A stretch of 64,000 nt of DNA from Streptomyces sp. SKN60 (GCF_026236535.1 NZ_JAHTMW010000005.1:1-64000); one strand, 5' to 3'. Shown: positions 25,387 through 33,553, numbered from the stretch's first letter. Notes: generated from the letters alone by a model not told the origin. Made by a program: numbers and translations.

Positions 25387-26772
25387 GTGTCCCTGCGCGT
25401 CGCCATGCTCAGCGTCCACACCTCCCCGCTCCACCAGCCCGGAACCGGGGACGCCGGCGGAATGAACGTCTACATGGTCGAGCTGTCCCGGGCCCTCGCC
25501 GAACAGGGCGTCCAGGTCGACCTGTTCACCCGCTGCCGCGGGGAGGGCCTGCCCGGCCTGGTCGATCTGGAGCCCGGCGTCCGGGTCCGGCACCTGCCGG
25601 CCGGGCCGCGCCGGCCGCTGCCGAAGGAGGCCATGCCGGACCTGGTCGTGCCCTTCTCGCTCGCGCTGCTCAAGGAGGGCCGCAGGGGCGGCCGGCCCCG
25701 TCCCTACGACCTGGTCCACTCGCACTACTGGCTGTCCGGGCAGGCCGGGCGGATCGCCTCGTTCGGCTGGGGCATACCGCTGGTGCACACCGCGCACACC
25801 CTCGCCCTGGTGAAGAACGCGCACCTCGCGGACGGCGACACCCCGGAGCCCGAGCTGCGGGTCCGGGGCGAGCACCAGGTGGTGGGGGACGCCGACCGGC
25901 TGATCGCCAACACGGGCGACGAGGCGGAGGCGCTGCGCACGCTGTACGGGGCGGACCCGGCGCGTACGGAGGTCGTACGGCCCGGGGTGGACCTGCGGAC
26001 CTTCGCCAGGCTGGACGCCCCGGCGTCTGCCCCGGCGTCTGCCCCGGCGTCTGCCCCGGCCCACGGCCGGGCGGCGGCCCGCGCGCGCCTCGGGCTGCCG
26101 GCGGACGCCTTCGTCCCGCTGTACGCGGGGCGGATCCAGCCCCTGAAGGGCCCGGACGTGCTGGTGAGGGCAGTCGCGGAACTCCTCCGCATGGCACCGG
26201 AGTTGCGGCACCGGATGGTCGTCCCGGTGGTCGGCGGGCACTCGGGGGCGACCGAGCAGGGCTCGGTGTGGCGGCTCGCGGCGGAGCTCGGTGTGGACGA
26301 CGTGCTGAAGCCCTGCCCGCCGGTGCCGCAGGAGCGGCTCGCGGAGTACTACCGGGCGGCGGACGTGCTCGTCGTGCCCTCGCGTTCGGAGTCGTTCGGC
26401 CTGGTGGCCCTGGAGGCGCAGGCCTGCGGGACGCCGGTGCTCGCGGCGGCGGTCGGCGGGCTGCCGACGGCGGTGTGGGACGGGGTGTCGGGGCTGCTCG
26501 TACGGGGCCACGACCCGGTCGAGTACGCCCGGCGGCTGCTGTGGCTGGCCCGGAACCCCGAGGCGCGGATCACGATGGGGGAGGCGGCGGCCCGGCACGC
26601 CCGGGGGATGAGCTGGCGCGCTTCCGCCACGCGGACGATCGACGTGTACGAGGACGCGAGGGCGAGGCGGCAGCCGCCGGCGACGATACGGGTGGGGCAA
26701 GGGCGGCGGCACGCCCCTGCCCCGGCGGCCCCTCTCTCCTGGAGGAACGAGAAGGCCGTAGCACGAGTTTAG
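25387..26772 (+). CDS. MshA-like family 4 glycosyltransferase
   Basis: A 461-residue GT-B enzyme very close in sequence pattern to D-inositol-3-phosphate glycosyltransferase MshA: AMLSVHTSPLHQPGTGDAGG at the start (UDP-sugar/acceptor loop), LVHSHYWLSGQAG, VVRPGVDL, YAGRIQPLKGPDVL and the donor motif ESFGLVALEAQACGTPVLA. MshA makes GlcNAc-inositol-phosphate for mycothiol. A four-fold Ala-Pro-Ala-Ser insertion (about 213-226), from a 12-bp repeat, sits in the interdomain linker. The location beside a PIG-L deacetylase and an aaRS paralogue suggests a dedicated paralogue rather than the genome's main mshA, although it could be that gene. Start GTG 25387 behind AGGAG. Confidence 0.9.
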   Translation: MSLRVAMLSVHTSPLHQPGTGDAGGMNVYMVELSRALAEQGVQVDLFTRCRGEGLPGLVDLEPGVRVRHLPAGPRRPLPKEAMPDLVVPFSLALLKEGRRGGRPRPYDLVHSHYWLSGQAGRIASFGWGIPLVHTAHTLALVKNAHLADGDTPEPELRVRGEHQVVGDADRLIANTGDEAEALRTLYGADPARTEVVRPGVDLRTFARLDAPASAPASAPASAPAHGRAAARARLGLPADAFVPLYAGRIQPLKGPDVLVRAVAELLRMAPELRHRMVVPVVGGHSGATEQGSVWRLAAELGVDDVLKPCPPVPQERLAEYYRAADVLVVPSRSESFGLVALEAQACGTPVLAAAVGGLPTAVWDGVSGLLVRGHDPVEYARRLLWLARNPEARITMGEAAARHARGMSWRASATRTIDVYEDARARRQPPATIRVGQGRRHAPAPAAPLSWRNEKAVARV

Positions 26773-26779
26773 CATCTCT

Positions 26780-26794
26780 TTTGGTTCGACCAAA
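26780..26794. promoter_or_regulatory. Palindrome upstream of the exported-peptide gene
   Basis: TTTGGT-TCG-ACCAAA, a perfect inverted repeat 8 bp after the glycosyltransferase stop, in a locally AT-rich patch. It may be an operator for the peptide transcript, whose start codon is about 195 bp further on; the space between (26795-26989) shows no coding signal. Confidence 0.5.
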
Positions 26795-26989
26795 GGTTAG
26801 GAGCGCTCAGGATGCGCCAATTCCGTTCCTGTGGTGGCGCATTGACGCACTCACGCCATGGCGGGTCCACGCAGAGAGAATCCCTGGATTCGCCCTCGAG
26901 CGGCCGACAGAATGGAGATGTCTTCAGGGAACGCCCGGCGGCACGGGCCCCCAGAAGCCGGAATTCACATTCCAACTCCTGGAGGAATC

Positions 26990-27172
26990 ATGAACAAGAC
27001 CATGAACAAGACCTTCCGTCAGTTCGCGCTCGCCCTCGTGGCCTGTCTGGCCGTCGCCGGCGGCGCGACGATCGCCGCCACCAGCGGTGAGGCCGACGCC
27101 CCGAACGACGCGCCCCGCCTGATGCTCGCCGACGACAACTGGCCGGTCCCCACCCCGGCGCCCGGCAACTGA
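26990..27172 (+). CDS. Small exported peptide precursor (60 residues)
   Basis: Signal peptide (about 1-31: MNKTMNKTFRQ then an Ala/Leu/Val core) followed by an acidic 29-residue mature part ending DDNWPVPTPAPGN. The first four codons are an exact 12-bp duplication (ATGAACAAGACC twice). A perfect GGAGG lies 4 bp before ATG 26990 and a strong terminator follows, so it is surely expressed as its own unit. No family recognised; position between a biosynthetic locus and two LuxR regulators suggests a signal or a small surface peptide. Confidence 0.75.
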   Translation: MNKTMNKTFRQFALALVACLAVAGGATIAATSGEADAPNDAPRLMLADDNWPVPTPAPGN

Positions 27173-27214
27173 AATATCCGGCGGCATATTTCGAACGAGC
27201 AAAACGACGGAATA

Positions 27215-27248
27215 GGCCCTGTGATCGTCCTGCCACGATCACGGGGCC
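27215..27248. terminator. Rho-independent terminator
   Basis: GGCCCTGTGATCGT pairs with ACGATCACGGGGCC (14 bp, one G-T wobble) around 6 nt, followed by ttttcc on the plus strand. It ends the peptide transcript and could also serve the convergent LuxR gene ending at 27267. A smaller AAATAT/ATATTT hairpin lies at 27172-27191. Confidence 0.92.
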
Positions 27249-27266
27249 TTTTCCGTGCCCGTCGGC

Positions 27267-28355
27267 TCAGTCCAGCCAGCCCATCCGCACCGCGCGCACA
27301 CCGGCCTCGAAACGGCTGGCAGCGCCCAATTCCTGCATGAGTTCCGAGAGCATCCGGCTCACCGTGCGCAGCGACACCCCGAGGCTGCGGGCGATCTTCT
27401 CGTCCTTCATCCCGGTGGCCAGCATCCGCAACGCCGCCCGCTGCTGCTCGGACAGCCCGTCGCCGCCCCGCTCGGCCGTGGCCCCGGAGCCGTACGGCAC
27501 GGCCGTGTGCCAGCAGTGCTCGAAGAGCCCGAGGTAGGAGCGGACCAGGGCCCGGCCGCGGGCCAGGATGGCGCCCTTGCGCGCGTCCTCGGGCCGGATC
27601 GGCAGCATGGCGTACTGCTGGTCGATGATGATCATGTTGAGCGGCACGACCGCGGCGACCCGGATCTCCGCCCCCAATTCCGCGCGGGCGTCGAGCAGTT
27701 CGGCGACGTCCGGTCGCGTGGCGTGTTCGTGCGCGTAGATCGCCCGGACCCGGATGCCCTGTTCGAGGCGCCGTCGGTCGCGGTCGAGCGTCACATCGTG
27801 CACCTCGCGGCTCGGCCCGCCCGGGTACATGGACGCCGAGCTCTCCTGCATGACGTCGATGATGTCGTCCAGGGCCTGCTGGATGCGCCGGTAGTCGGTC
27901 AGCGCCTCGACCTCGACCTCGGAGCCCGCGAGCACACTGGCCCGCAGGAAGGTGCCGGCCAGCGCCTCCAGGGTCGCGTACGCCTGGTCCGCCTCGGCCA
28001 GGTGCTCCCGCAGCCGGTCCCGCTCGCGGTCGAGGAGGCGGAGCAGGGCGATCTCCGGGTCGACCGCCGCGACCGTGTCGGCGTCCGGGCGCCAGGCGGT
28101 GTTGCGGACGTCGGCGATGGTGGCGTGGGTGCGCGTGGTCGGCACGATCAGGCCGAGCGCGATCAGTTCGGCCCGACATCGCTCGTACTCCTCGTCGGTG
28201 AGCCCGAGTTCGGTGGTCACCTCGGCGAAGCTGGACACCCCTCGCCTGCGTAACTCCTGGTAGACGGGCACGAGTCGCTGCTGGTGGGCGTGGTGGGCGG
28301 CGGACACGGCGCCGCCAGTCGTGCCGCCGCCCGTGGTGTCGTCGGTCGCAGCCAT
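27267..28355 (-). CDS. TrmB/LuxR-type transcriptional regulator 1
   Basis: A 362-residue protein. An N-terminal TrmB-like winged helix (about 25-75, VPVYQELRRRGVSSFAEVTTELGL) is followed by a coiled-coil segment, a central ligand-type domain (about 170-285) and a C-terminal LuxR HTH (LSEQQRAALRMLATGMKDEKIARSLGVSLRTVSRML). It is paralogous to the next gene along its whole length. ATG 28355. Such regulators commonly control adjacent peptide or secondary-metabolite genes; its input is unknown. Confidence 0.92.
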   Translation of the reverse strand: MAATDDTTGGGTTGGAVSAAHHAHQQRLVPVYQELRRRGVSSFAEVTTELGLTDEEYERCRAELIALGLIVPTTRTHATIADVRNTAWRPDADTVAAVDPEIALLRLLDRERDRLREHLAEADQAYATLEALAGTFLRASVLAGSEVEVEALTDYRRIQQALDDIIDVMQESSASMYPGGPSREVHDVTLDRDRRRLEQGIRVRAIYAHEHATRPDVAELLDARAELGAEIRVAAVVPLNMIIIDQQYAMLPIRPEDARKGAILARGRALVRSYLGLFEHCWHTAVPYGSGATAERGGDGLSEQQRAALRMLATGMKDEKIARSLGVSLRTVSRMLSELMQELGAASRFEAGVRAVRMGWLD

Positions 28356-28677
28356 GGCGCGTCTTCCCCCTCGTCGTCGTGGTTCCACCGTCGAAATCGT
28401 CAGGCTACGTGCCGGGCGCGGGCGGCCCGCTGCTGTGCGCTCAGCCCGTCGCCGCTGCGCGGCTCGCGGTAGTGCGGAACGATCACGTCGTCGCAGCGGG
28501 GGGAGTGGAGTGCGTGGGGCGCGTGGGGCGCGTGGGGTTCGGGCGCGCGGGTTTCCGCCGTCGTCATGCCGCCCCCCTCGTCGTCGACTCGGCCTTGCCG
28601 TCTACGCCGTGTTCGCCGTGTTCGCCGTGCTCGCCTGCGCCGTGGTGTCCGTGCTCGCCCGCGTCCCCGAGATCAGG
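28356..28677. other. Intergenic region between the two LuxR paralogues
   Basis: 322 bp with no gene I can support. It holds two short tandem arrays: a 9-bp GCGTGGGGC unit three times (28512-28538) and a CGCCGTGTT-like 9-bp unit about four times (28606-28636). The plus strand translates part of it as a hydrophobic run, which I take as a by-product of the repeats. Confidence 0.6.
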
Positions 28678-29712
28678 CTACGTCGACTGCTCGTACGGCT
28701 CGCCGTCGAGGAGGCCGAGCCGGGCGGCCTTGACCCCGGCCTCGAAGCGGCTCGCGGCGTCGAGTTCCTGCATGACCTCGGAGATGAGACGGCTCACCGT
28801 GCGCAGCGAGACGCCCAGGTTGCGGGCCACCTGCTCGTCCTTGATGCCGGACGCGAGCATCCGCAGGGCGGCGCGCTGCTGTTCGGACAGGCCGTCGCCG
28901 CCGGGCTCGGCCGGCTCCTCGTGGCCGTACGGGGTGGCGGCGTGCCAGCAGTAGTCGTAGAGGGCGCGGTAGGAGCGCACCAGACCCGGGCCGCGGGCCA
29001 GGATCGCGGCCGAGTTCGGGTCGTGCGGGTCGGTGGGGAGCAGGGCGAAGTTCTCGTCGGCGAGGACCATGTTCATCGGGACCACGGCGGACAGGCGCAC
29101 CTCGACGCCGAGCGCGGTCCGCTCGGCGAGGTGCTGGATCATCTCGGGCACCTGGCCCACCCGGTGGCTGTACATGGCCTGGACGAGCACGCCGCGGGCC
29201 ACCCGGTCGCGGTCCCGGGCCAGTTCGAGGGACATCTCCTCGCGGCGGACCGAGCCGGTGAGCATGGAATGGACGGAGGTTCGCACCGTGTTCGTCAGGT
29301 CGGCCAGTTCCCGGCCGATCCTGGCCGGATCCTCCACGATCTCGACCTCGACCTCGGAGCCCGGCTCCATGCCGGCCCGCAGGAACGGTCCGGCGAGCGT
29401 CTCCAGGGTGGTGTGCGCGCGGCTGGTCTCGGCGAGCCGGCTCTCCAGGCGCTCGCGCTCGTGCTGGAGCAGGCGGAGCAGGGCGACGTCGGGGGCGACG
29501 ACGGCGGGGGTTCCGCCCGGGGCTTGGCCCCTCGCCCCGTCGATCAGGCCGAGGGCGACCAACTCCTCGTGACAGCGCTCCCGTTCGGCCTTGCTGAGGT
29601 CGAGCCGGTGCGCCACGTCGTCGAAGGACTCGCCGGTCGTGCTGCGCAACTCCTGGTAGAGCGCGAGGGCCTGCTCGTTCCCCGTACGCGCTCCGGCGGC
29701 GTTTTTGGACAC
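28678..29712 (-). CDS. TrmB/LuxR-type transcriptional regulator 2
   Basis: A 344-residue paralogue of the regulator ending at 27267, with the same order: TrmB-like N-terminal helix-turn-helix (LALYQELRSTTGESFDDVAH), helical linker, central domain, and LuxR HTH with the nearly identical LSEQQRAALRMLASGIKDEQ. GTG 29712 follows GGGGAG; the frame continues upstream to 29805 but that part looks non-coding. The tandem copies suggest duplication and possibly two related signals or targets. Confidence 0.9.
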   Translation of the reverse strand: MSKNAAGARTGNEQALALYQELRSTTGESFDDVAHRLDLSKAERERCHEELVALGLIDGARGQAPGGTPAVVAPDVALLRLLQHERERLESRLAETSRAHTTLETLAGPFLRAGMEPGSEVEVEIVEDPARIGRELADLTNTVRTSVHSMLTGSVRREEMSLELARDRDRVARGVLVQAMYSHRVGQVPEMIQHLAERTALGVEVRLSAVVPMNMVLADENFALLPTDPHDPNSAAILARGPGLVRSYRALYDYCWHAATPYGHEEPAEPGGDGLSEQQRAALRMLASGIKDEQVARNLGVSLRTVSRLISEVMQELDAASRFEAGVKAARLGLLDGEPYEQST

Positions 29713-29809
29713 GACGCAGCAGACTCCCCTCGGATCGCGCGGATCCTGTTGAAACGCCCCGCTAGACCCTGCCACAAAATCGAACGTGTCGCATGGAGTT
29801 CGCACGCTT

Positions 29810-30262
29810 TCAGCGCGCGGAGGACTCCTGCTCCGCGGTGTCGTGGCAGTCCGGGCAGAGGCCCTTGAAGACCACCTCGGCGTCGCTGACCTGCCACTCG
29901 GGCAGGCTGCCGCGCGGCGGGGCGGGGGCGGTGGCCGTCACGTTCTCCACGCGGCCGCACCGCACGCACAGGGCGTGCTGGTGCGGCGGGCCGGAGATCT
30001 CGAAGACGGCGGGCAGGCCGGGGCGGTCGAACTTGCCGACCAGGCCGGTCTCCTGGAAGTGCCGCAGCATCTCGTAGACGGCCTGGCTGGTGAGGGTGCC
30101 GAGGTGCTCGCGGGCGGTCGCGGTGATCGCCTCCACGTCGAGATGGCCGCCGGCGGCGAGCACGGTGAGCACCTCGAGGCGCGGACCGGTCACGCGCAGG
30201 CCGACGTCGCGCAGGCGCTGGATCACGGCCTCGCGGCCCGTCAGCTCTTCCACGACTGCCAT
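29810..30262 (-). CDS. Fur-family metal or peroxide repressor
   Basis: A 150-residue Fur protein: winged helix (LRDVGLRVTGPRLEVLTVLAAGGHLDVEAI), SQAVYEMLRHFQETGLV recognition region, metal-site segment HQHALCVRCGRVENV and a second CPDC pair for structural zinc. The CatR/FurA-like pattern would sense peroxide with Fe or Mn, but no catalase gene is adjacent; the next genes are LuxR and methyltransferase. ATG 30262 is preferred over the open frame to 30343. Confidence 0.9.
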   Translation of the reverse strand: MAVVEELTGREAVIQRLRDVGLRVTGPRLEVLTVLAAGGHLDVEAITATAREHLGTLTSQAVYEMLRHFQETGLVGKFDRPGLPAVFEISGPPHQHALCVRCGRVENVTATAPAPPRGSLPEWQVSDAEVVFKGLCPDCHDTAEQESSAR

Positions 30263-30413
30263 CTTCTCCGCCTCGCCCGCCACCCGATGCCTGGCCCCGA
30301 TGCCCGGTCTCGATGCCTGGTCGGCCCAAACCTTTGTGGGCATCGTACCTCTTGCCCATCCCTGGCGTCAGGGGATCCTCGGCCAGGTGTGCGTGCGGGA
30401 GCGGGGGAGAGGC

Positions 30414-31304
30414 TCAGTCGTCCGTCCGGCAGACCAGCAGCACGCTTTCCGTCCGGTCGTCGATCCGGTGCCGGCGGCGGCCCTCGATGTGCAGGCCGGC
30501 GGAGTGCAGTTCGGCGGCCAGGTGCTCGCCGTCCACGATCCACTTGTCGGTGCTGAGCACGACCCGCTCGGTGGAGAGCTTTCCGGTACGGGCCGAGTAG
30601 TACGTGATCCGCTCGCTCATCGTCCGCAGGTCGAAGGTCTGCCGGGCCACCACCCACTCGTCGATGCCGTCGAAGCGCGGCACCTGGAAGGCCCAGGTGC
30701 GCTGCGGCTCGGCGACCAGGCCGGGCAGCAGATGCGCCGTGTAGTCGAGCGCGAGCGCGCCGCCCGCCCCCAGGTGCGAGGCGATCTCGCGCAGCAGCCG
30801 GGGCCGTGCCTGCGGCGGTACGGCGGAGACCATCGCGCCCGCGAGCAGCGCGAGCCGGTAGTCGCCGTCGAGCCGCAGCTCCGAGAGGTCGGCCCTGGTG
30901 GTCACGACGAGCCCGGCGACCTGCGGACCGATGCGCCGGGCCCAGTTCTCGAGGCGCTCCAGGGCGGGGCCGTCCCGGTCCACGGCCTCCACGGCGAAGC
31001 CGTGCCGGGCGAAGGGGACGGCGAGCCGTCCGGCGCCGGAGCCGAGATCGAGAACGGGGCCGCCGGTGGACCGGGCGAGACCGAGGTACCGGACGATGTC
31101 GGCGCTGTGCGGGCCGAGGAGCGCGTCGTGCAGCCAGACCGAGTCCTCGTCGCCGGGGGAGACCGATTCCAGTCCGGGAAGGGTGTCGGACGGGAGCCGG
31201 ATCCCGGCGCCGGGGGCGGGCAGGTCGTATCGGGACGGCAGGACCGGGGCGAGCGGTGCGGGCACGGGCACGACGGGCAGGGAAGTGCCGCTCGGTGTGT
31301 GCAT
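30414..31304 (-). CDS. SAM-dependent methyltransferase
   Basis: A 296-residue protein with motif I VLDLGSGAGRLAVPFARHGF, acidic VEAVDRDG, and a long beta-rich C-terminal half (TFDLRTMSERITYYSARTGK). A Pro-rich head of about 50 residues precedes the fold. GGAGGAGCG directly precedes ATG 31304. The family resembles methyltransferases seen near RiPP and LuxR genes, but the substrate cannot be told. Confidence 0.85.
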   Translation of the reverse strand: MHTPSGTSLPVVPVPAPLAPVLPSRYDLPAPGAGIRLPSDTLPGLESVSPGDEDSVWLHDALLGPHSADIVRYLGLARSTGGPVLDLGSGAGRLAVPFARHGFAVEAVDRDGPALERLENWARRIGPQVAGLVVTTRADLSELRLDGDYRLALLAGAMVSAVPPQARPRLLREIASHLGAGGALALDYTAHLLPGLVAEPQRTWAFQVPRFDGIDEWVVARQTFDLRTMSERITYYSARTGKLSTERVVLSTDKWIVDGEHLAAELHSAGLHIEGRRRHRIDDRTESVLLVCRTDD

Positions 31305-31515
31305 CGCTCCTCCAGGGGCTCGCTCGGTCCGTGCCGTCCGGGCGGGGCACCCGTGCCGCCGGGGCCGCGCCGCTGGGCTCCATCCTGACCTGCGGCGGAT
31401 GGCCGGTTCCAGCGGATCCGGGGGCGTGAACACGCGATGGCGTGTGTCTGCCACGGGGGCGCGCGGAGGAGGCGTACGCGCCGAGGGCGAGCGGGAAAGT
31501 CCGAGGAGCCCGGGC

Positions 31516-31998
31516 TCAGAGCGGGCGACTCCGCCGGGTCCCGCCGCCCAGCGGGACGAAGCCGCTGTGCTCGTAGAAGGGGAGCGAGGGGTCGGGGTCG
31601 GCGGGGAGGGTCAGCCGCTGCTCGGTGGCCCCGTAGGCCCGCATCCGCTCGCTCGTCGCGGCGAGCAGGGCCGTACCGATGCCGGCGCGGCGGGATCCGG
31701 GGAGCACCGCGAGCGCGTACAGCTCGCCCTCGCCCGGTACGGGCACGCCGCCGGCCACCGCGCCGAGCAGGGTGCCGTCCGGCCGCGCCGCCACCAGCCA
31801 GCCGAGCCACCCCGGCGCCCCGCCGGGAATTTCAATTTCCGCGCGGATACGGGGGAGTGCGCATTGCGCGGACACGAGCCGCCGGGTGGGGATTTCGCCG
31901 AGTATTTCCGCGTAACTGTCCCGAATGCACTCCGCAAGCAGCCTGGATATCGTCGTCGCGTCGGCGGCTTCCGCCGCCCGCACGTCCGCCAGCTGCAT
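31516..31998 (-). CDS. GNAT family N-acetyltransferase
   Basis: A 160-residue acetyltransferase with GELYALAVLPGSRRAGIGTALLAA (acetyl-CoA pyrophosphate loop R-x-x-G-I-G) and FYEHSGFVPLGGG near the end. ATG 31998 begins MQLADVRAAEAADATTI. The region upstream to the M56 gene is AT-richer and probably holds its promoter. Substrate unknown. Confidence 0.9.
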   Translation of the reverse strand: MQLADVRAAEAADATTISRLLAECIRDSYAEILGEIPTRRLVSAQCALPRIRAEIEIPGGAPGWLGWLVAARPDGTLLGAVAGGVPVPGEGELYALAVLPGSRRAGIGTALLAATSERMRAYGATEQRLTLPADPDPSLPFYEHSGFVPLGGGTRRSRPL

Positions 31999-32103
31999 TG
32001 GTTCGTACCCTTCGACGTGCCGAGCTGAACGCCAACATACCCACAATAGCCGGGAATTCGTACGGAGTGTGACCGATGTGAAATCTACGAATTCCCTTAG
32101 TAA

Positions 32104-33015
32104 TTAATTCGGGAACGAGCAGCAGGCGATGATGAGCGGGGCGGCCGCCAGGCCGGCCGCCGCGATCGTCGCCAGTCCCCACAGCACCGGGTGCCCGGCG
32201 CTGTGCGGGGTGAGGATGCGGCGCATGCGCAGCGCGGCCGAGGGGCCGCCCGCGCCGAAGGCCTGCCGCGGTGCCCGTCCCGAGGCCAGTGCGTACAGCG
32301 CGGTGGCCAGCGCGTCGCGCGAGCAACGGTTCAACGCCCGGTCGTCCGCGGCCATTTCGAGCAGCAGGGGTACGGCGGTGCTGCCGTGCCGGGCCAGCGG
32401 CAGATGCCGGAACACCGCCGCGAACGCCTCCACCGCCGCGACAAGCAGATGGTGCCGGCCCGCGATGTGCGCCCGCTCGTGCGCGAGGGCGGCGGCCAAC
32501 TGCGGTCCGGTCAGGGCGTCGAGGGCGCCGGACGACACCACCACGCGGCGCGAGCGGCCGGGCAGGCAGTAGACGGCGGGCCGCTCGTGCTCCAGGACGG
32601 TGACGCCGAGCCCCGCGTCGTACCGCCCGACCAGACGCAGGGTCTCGGCGTGCCGGCCGCGCTGCCGGCGCGCCCGCAGCAGCACCCGTACGAAGCCGGT
32701 GACCGGGGCGGCGAACACGCCGAGGGCGATGCCGAGGGAGGTGTACTCGAGGGCGGTGAACGCCAGGAACTCCTCGGCGGTCGGCAGCCGGAGCGCGAAC
32801 AGCGCGTCGCTGAGCCGGTGGCCGGTCGGGCTCGGCAGGATCAGCTGGGCGGGCAGCAGCGCGGCGGACCCGGTGAACAGCGCACCGCTCGCCACCCACA
32901 CCGCGAGCGCGAGCCGCGGCACCTGCTGCGCCCAGCGGGCCCGTACGAGCAGCCAGGGGACGAGGAAGCCGGTACAGAGGAGGAGGCCGAGCGGCGGCAG
33001 GGTGTGGTGGTTCAT
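32104..33015 (-). CDS. M56 family (BlaR1-like) membrane peptidase
   Basis: A 303-residue integral membrane metalloprotease with several hydrophobic segments, zinc motif HERAH in LAALAHERAHIAGRHH, and downstream Glu in LEMAADDRAL. There is no penicillin-sensor domain. M56 proteases cleave partner BlaI/MecI repressors. Its ATG overlaps the blaI stop (ATGA), confirming the pair. A CsoR-like operator precedes blaI. Confidence 0.92.
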   Translation of the reverse strand: MNHHTLPPLGLLLCTGFLVPWLLVRARWAQQVPRLALAVWVASGALFTGSAALLPAQLILPSPTGHRLSDALFALRLPTAEEFLAFTALEYTSLGIALGVFAAPVTGFVRVLLRARRQRGRHAETLRLVGRYDAGLGVTVLEHERPAVYCLPGRSRRVVVSSGALDALTGPQLAAALAHERAHIAGRHHLLVAAVEAFAAVFRHLPLARHGSTAVPLLLEMAADDRALNRCSRDALATALYALASGRAPRQAFGAGGPSAALRMRRILTPHSAGHPVLWGLATIAAAGLAAAPLIIACCSFPN

Positions 33016-33392
33016 CGGTCCGCGTCCTGGGCGCGCCGGGCGGTGCGCAGCGCCGCGTCGAGGGCCGCCATGTCCTCGTCGGAGATGGTCTCCACGAAGC
33101 GCAGCAGCGCCGCGGGCCGGTCCTGGCTGTCGCCGAGCGCGTCCTGCATGAGCCCGGCGGTGTACTCCTCGCGGCTGCGCACCGGCTCGTACAGCCAGGC
33201 CCGGCCCGACTTCTCGCGGCGCAGCCAGCCCTTGCGGTGGAGTATGTCCGCGACGGTCATCACCGTCGTGTAGGCGACCCGGCGCCCCAGATTGATGTCG
33301 TCGACGATCTCGCGGACCGTGGCGGGCCGCTGCCAGGCCCACAGCCGGTCCATGATCTCGGCCTCCAGCTCTCCCAGCCGGCGCACGTGCAT
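33012..33392 (-). CDS. blaI: BlaI/MecI/CopY family repressor
   Basis: A 126-residue winged-helix repressor: LGELEAEIMDRLWAWQRPATVREI, GRRVAYTTVMTVADILHRKGWL recognition helix and the C-terminal dimer helices. In this family DNA release follows proteolysis by the M56 partner encoded by the overlapping next gene. The start has GGGAGGGG directly before ATG 33392. The CopY relationship and the nearby CsoR site suggest a copper-response role in this island. Confidence 0.94.
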   Translation of the reverse strand: MHVRRLGELEAEIMDRLWAWQRPATVREIVDDINLGRRVAYTTVMTVADILHRKGWLRREKSGRAWLYEPVRSREEYTAGLMQDALGDSQDRPAALLRFVETISDEDMAALDAALRTARRAQDADR

Positions 33393-33445
33393 CCCCTCCC
33401 CGCTCCGGGCGGCTCATCGTACGGGCCGCCACACCCGCTCAGGTA

Positions 33446-33460
33446 TACCCCCCAGGGGTA
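33446..33460. promoter_or_regulatory. CsoR-like operator upstream of blaI
   Basis: TACCCC-CCA-GGGGTA, matching the other three sites in the window, 54 bp before the blaI start and 83 bp after the csoR stop. Confidence 0.72.
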
Positions 33461-33520
33461 CGGTGAGTGGGTGGACGGCCCGGAGGGCGGCTCCTGTGTG
33501 GAACCGCCCTCGGAAGTACG

Positions 33521-33553
33521 TCAGGTCCGGATCAGGTCCGGATCAGGTCCGGA
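33521..33553. repeat. Three tandem 11-bp repeats at the 3' end of csoR
   Basis: TCAGGTCCGGA at 33521-33531, 33532-33542 and 33543-33553. The third copy contains the csoR stop codon and its last codons (Ile-Arg-Thr); the other two lie just beyond. Confidence 0.92.

Noticed and set aside
28585..28680. Hydrophobic plus-strand segment between the LuxR genes that looks like a TM helix
   Set aside because: Generated by a 9-bp repeat in one frame; no start, ribosome binding site or codon bias of its own.
30414..31304. Methyltransferase as part of a RiPP locus
   Set aside because: No precursor-like or cyclase gene next to it; the exported 60-residue peptide has a signal peptide rather than a RiPP leader and lies beyond the regulators.
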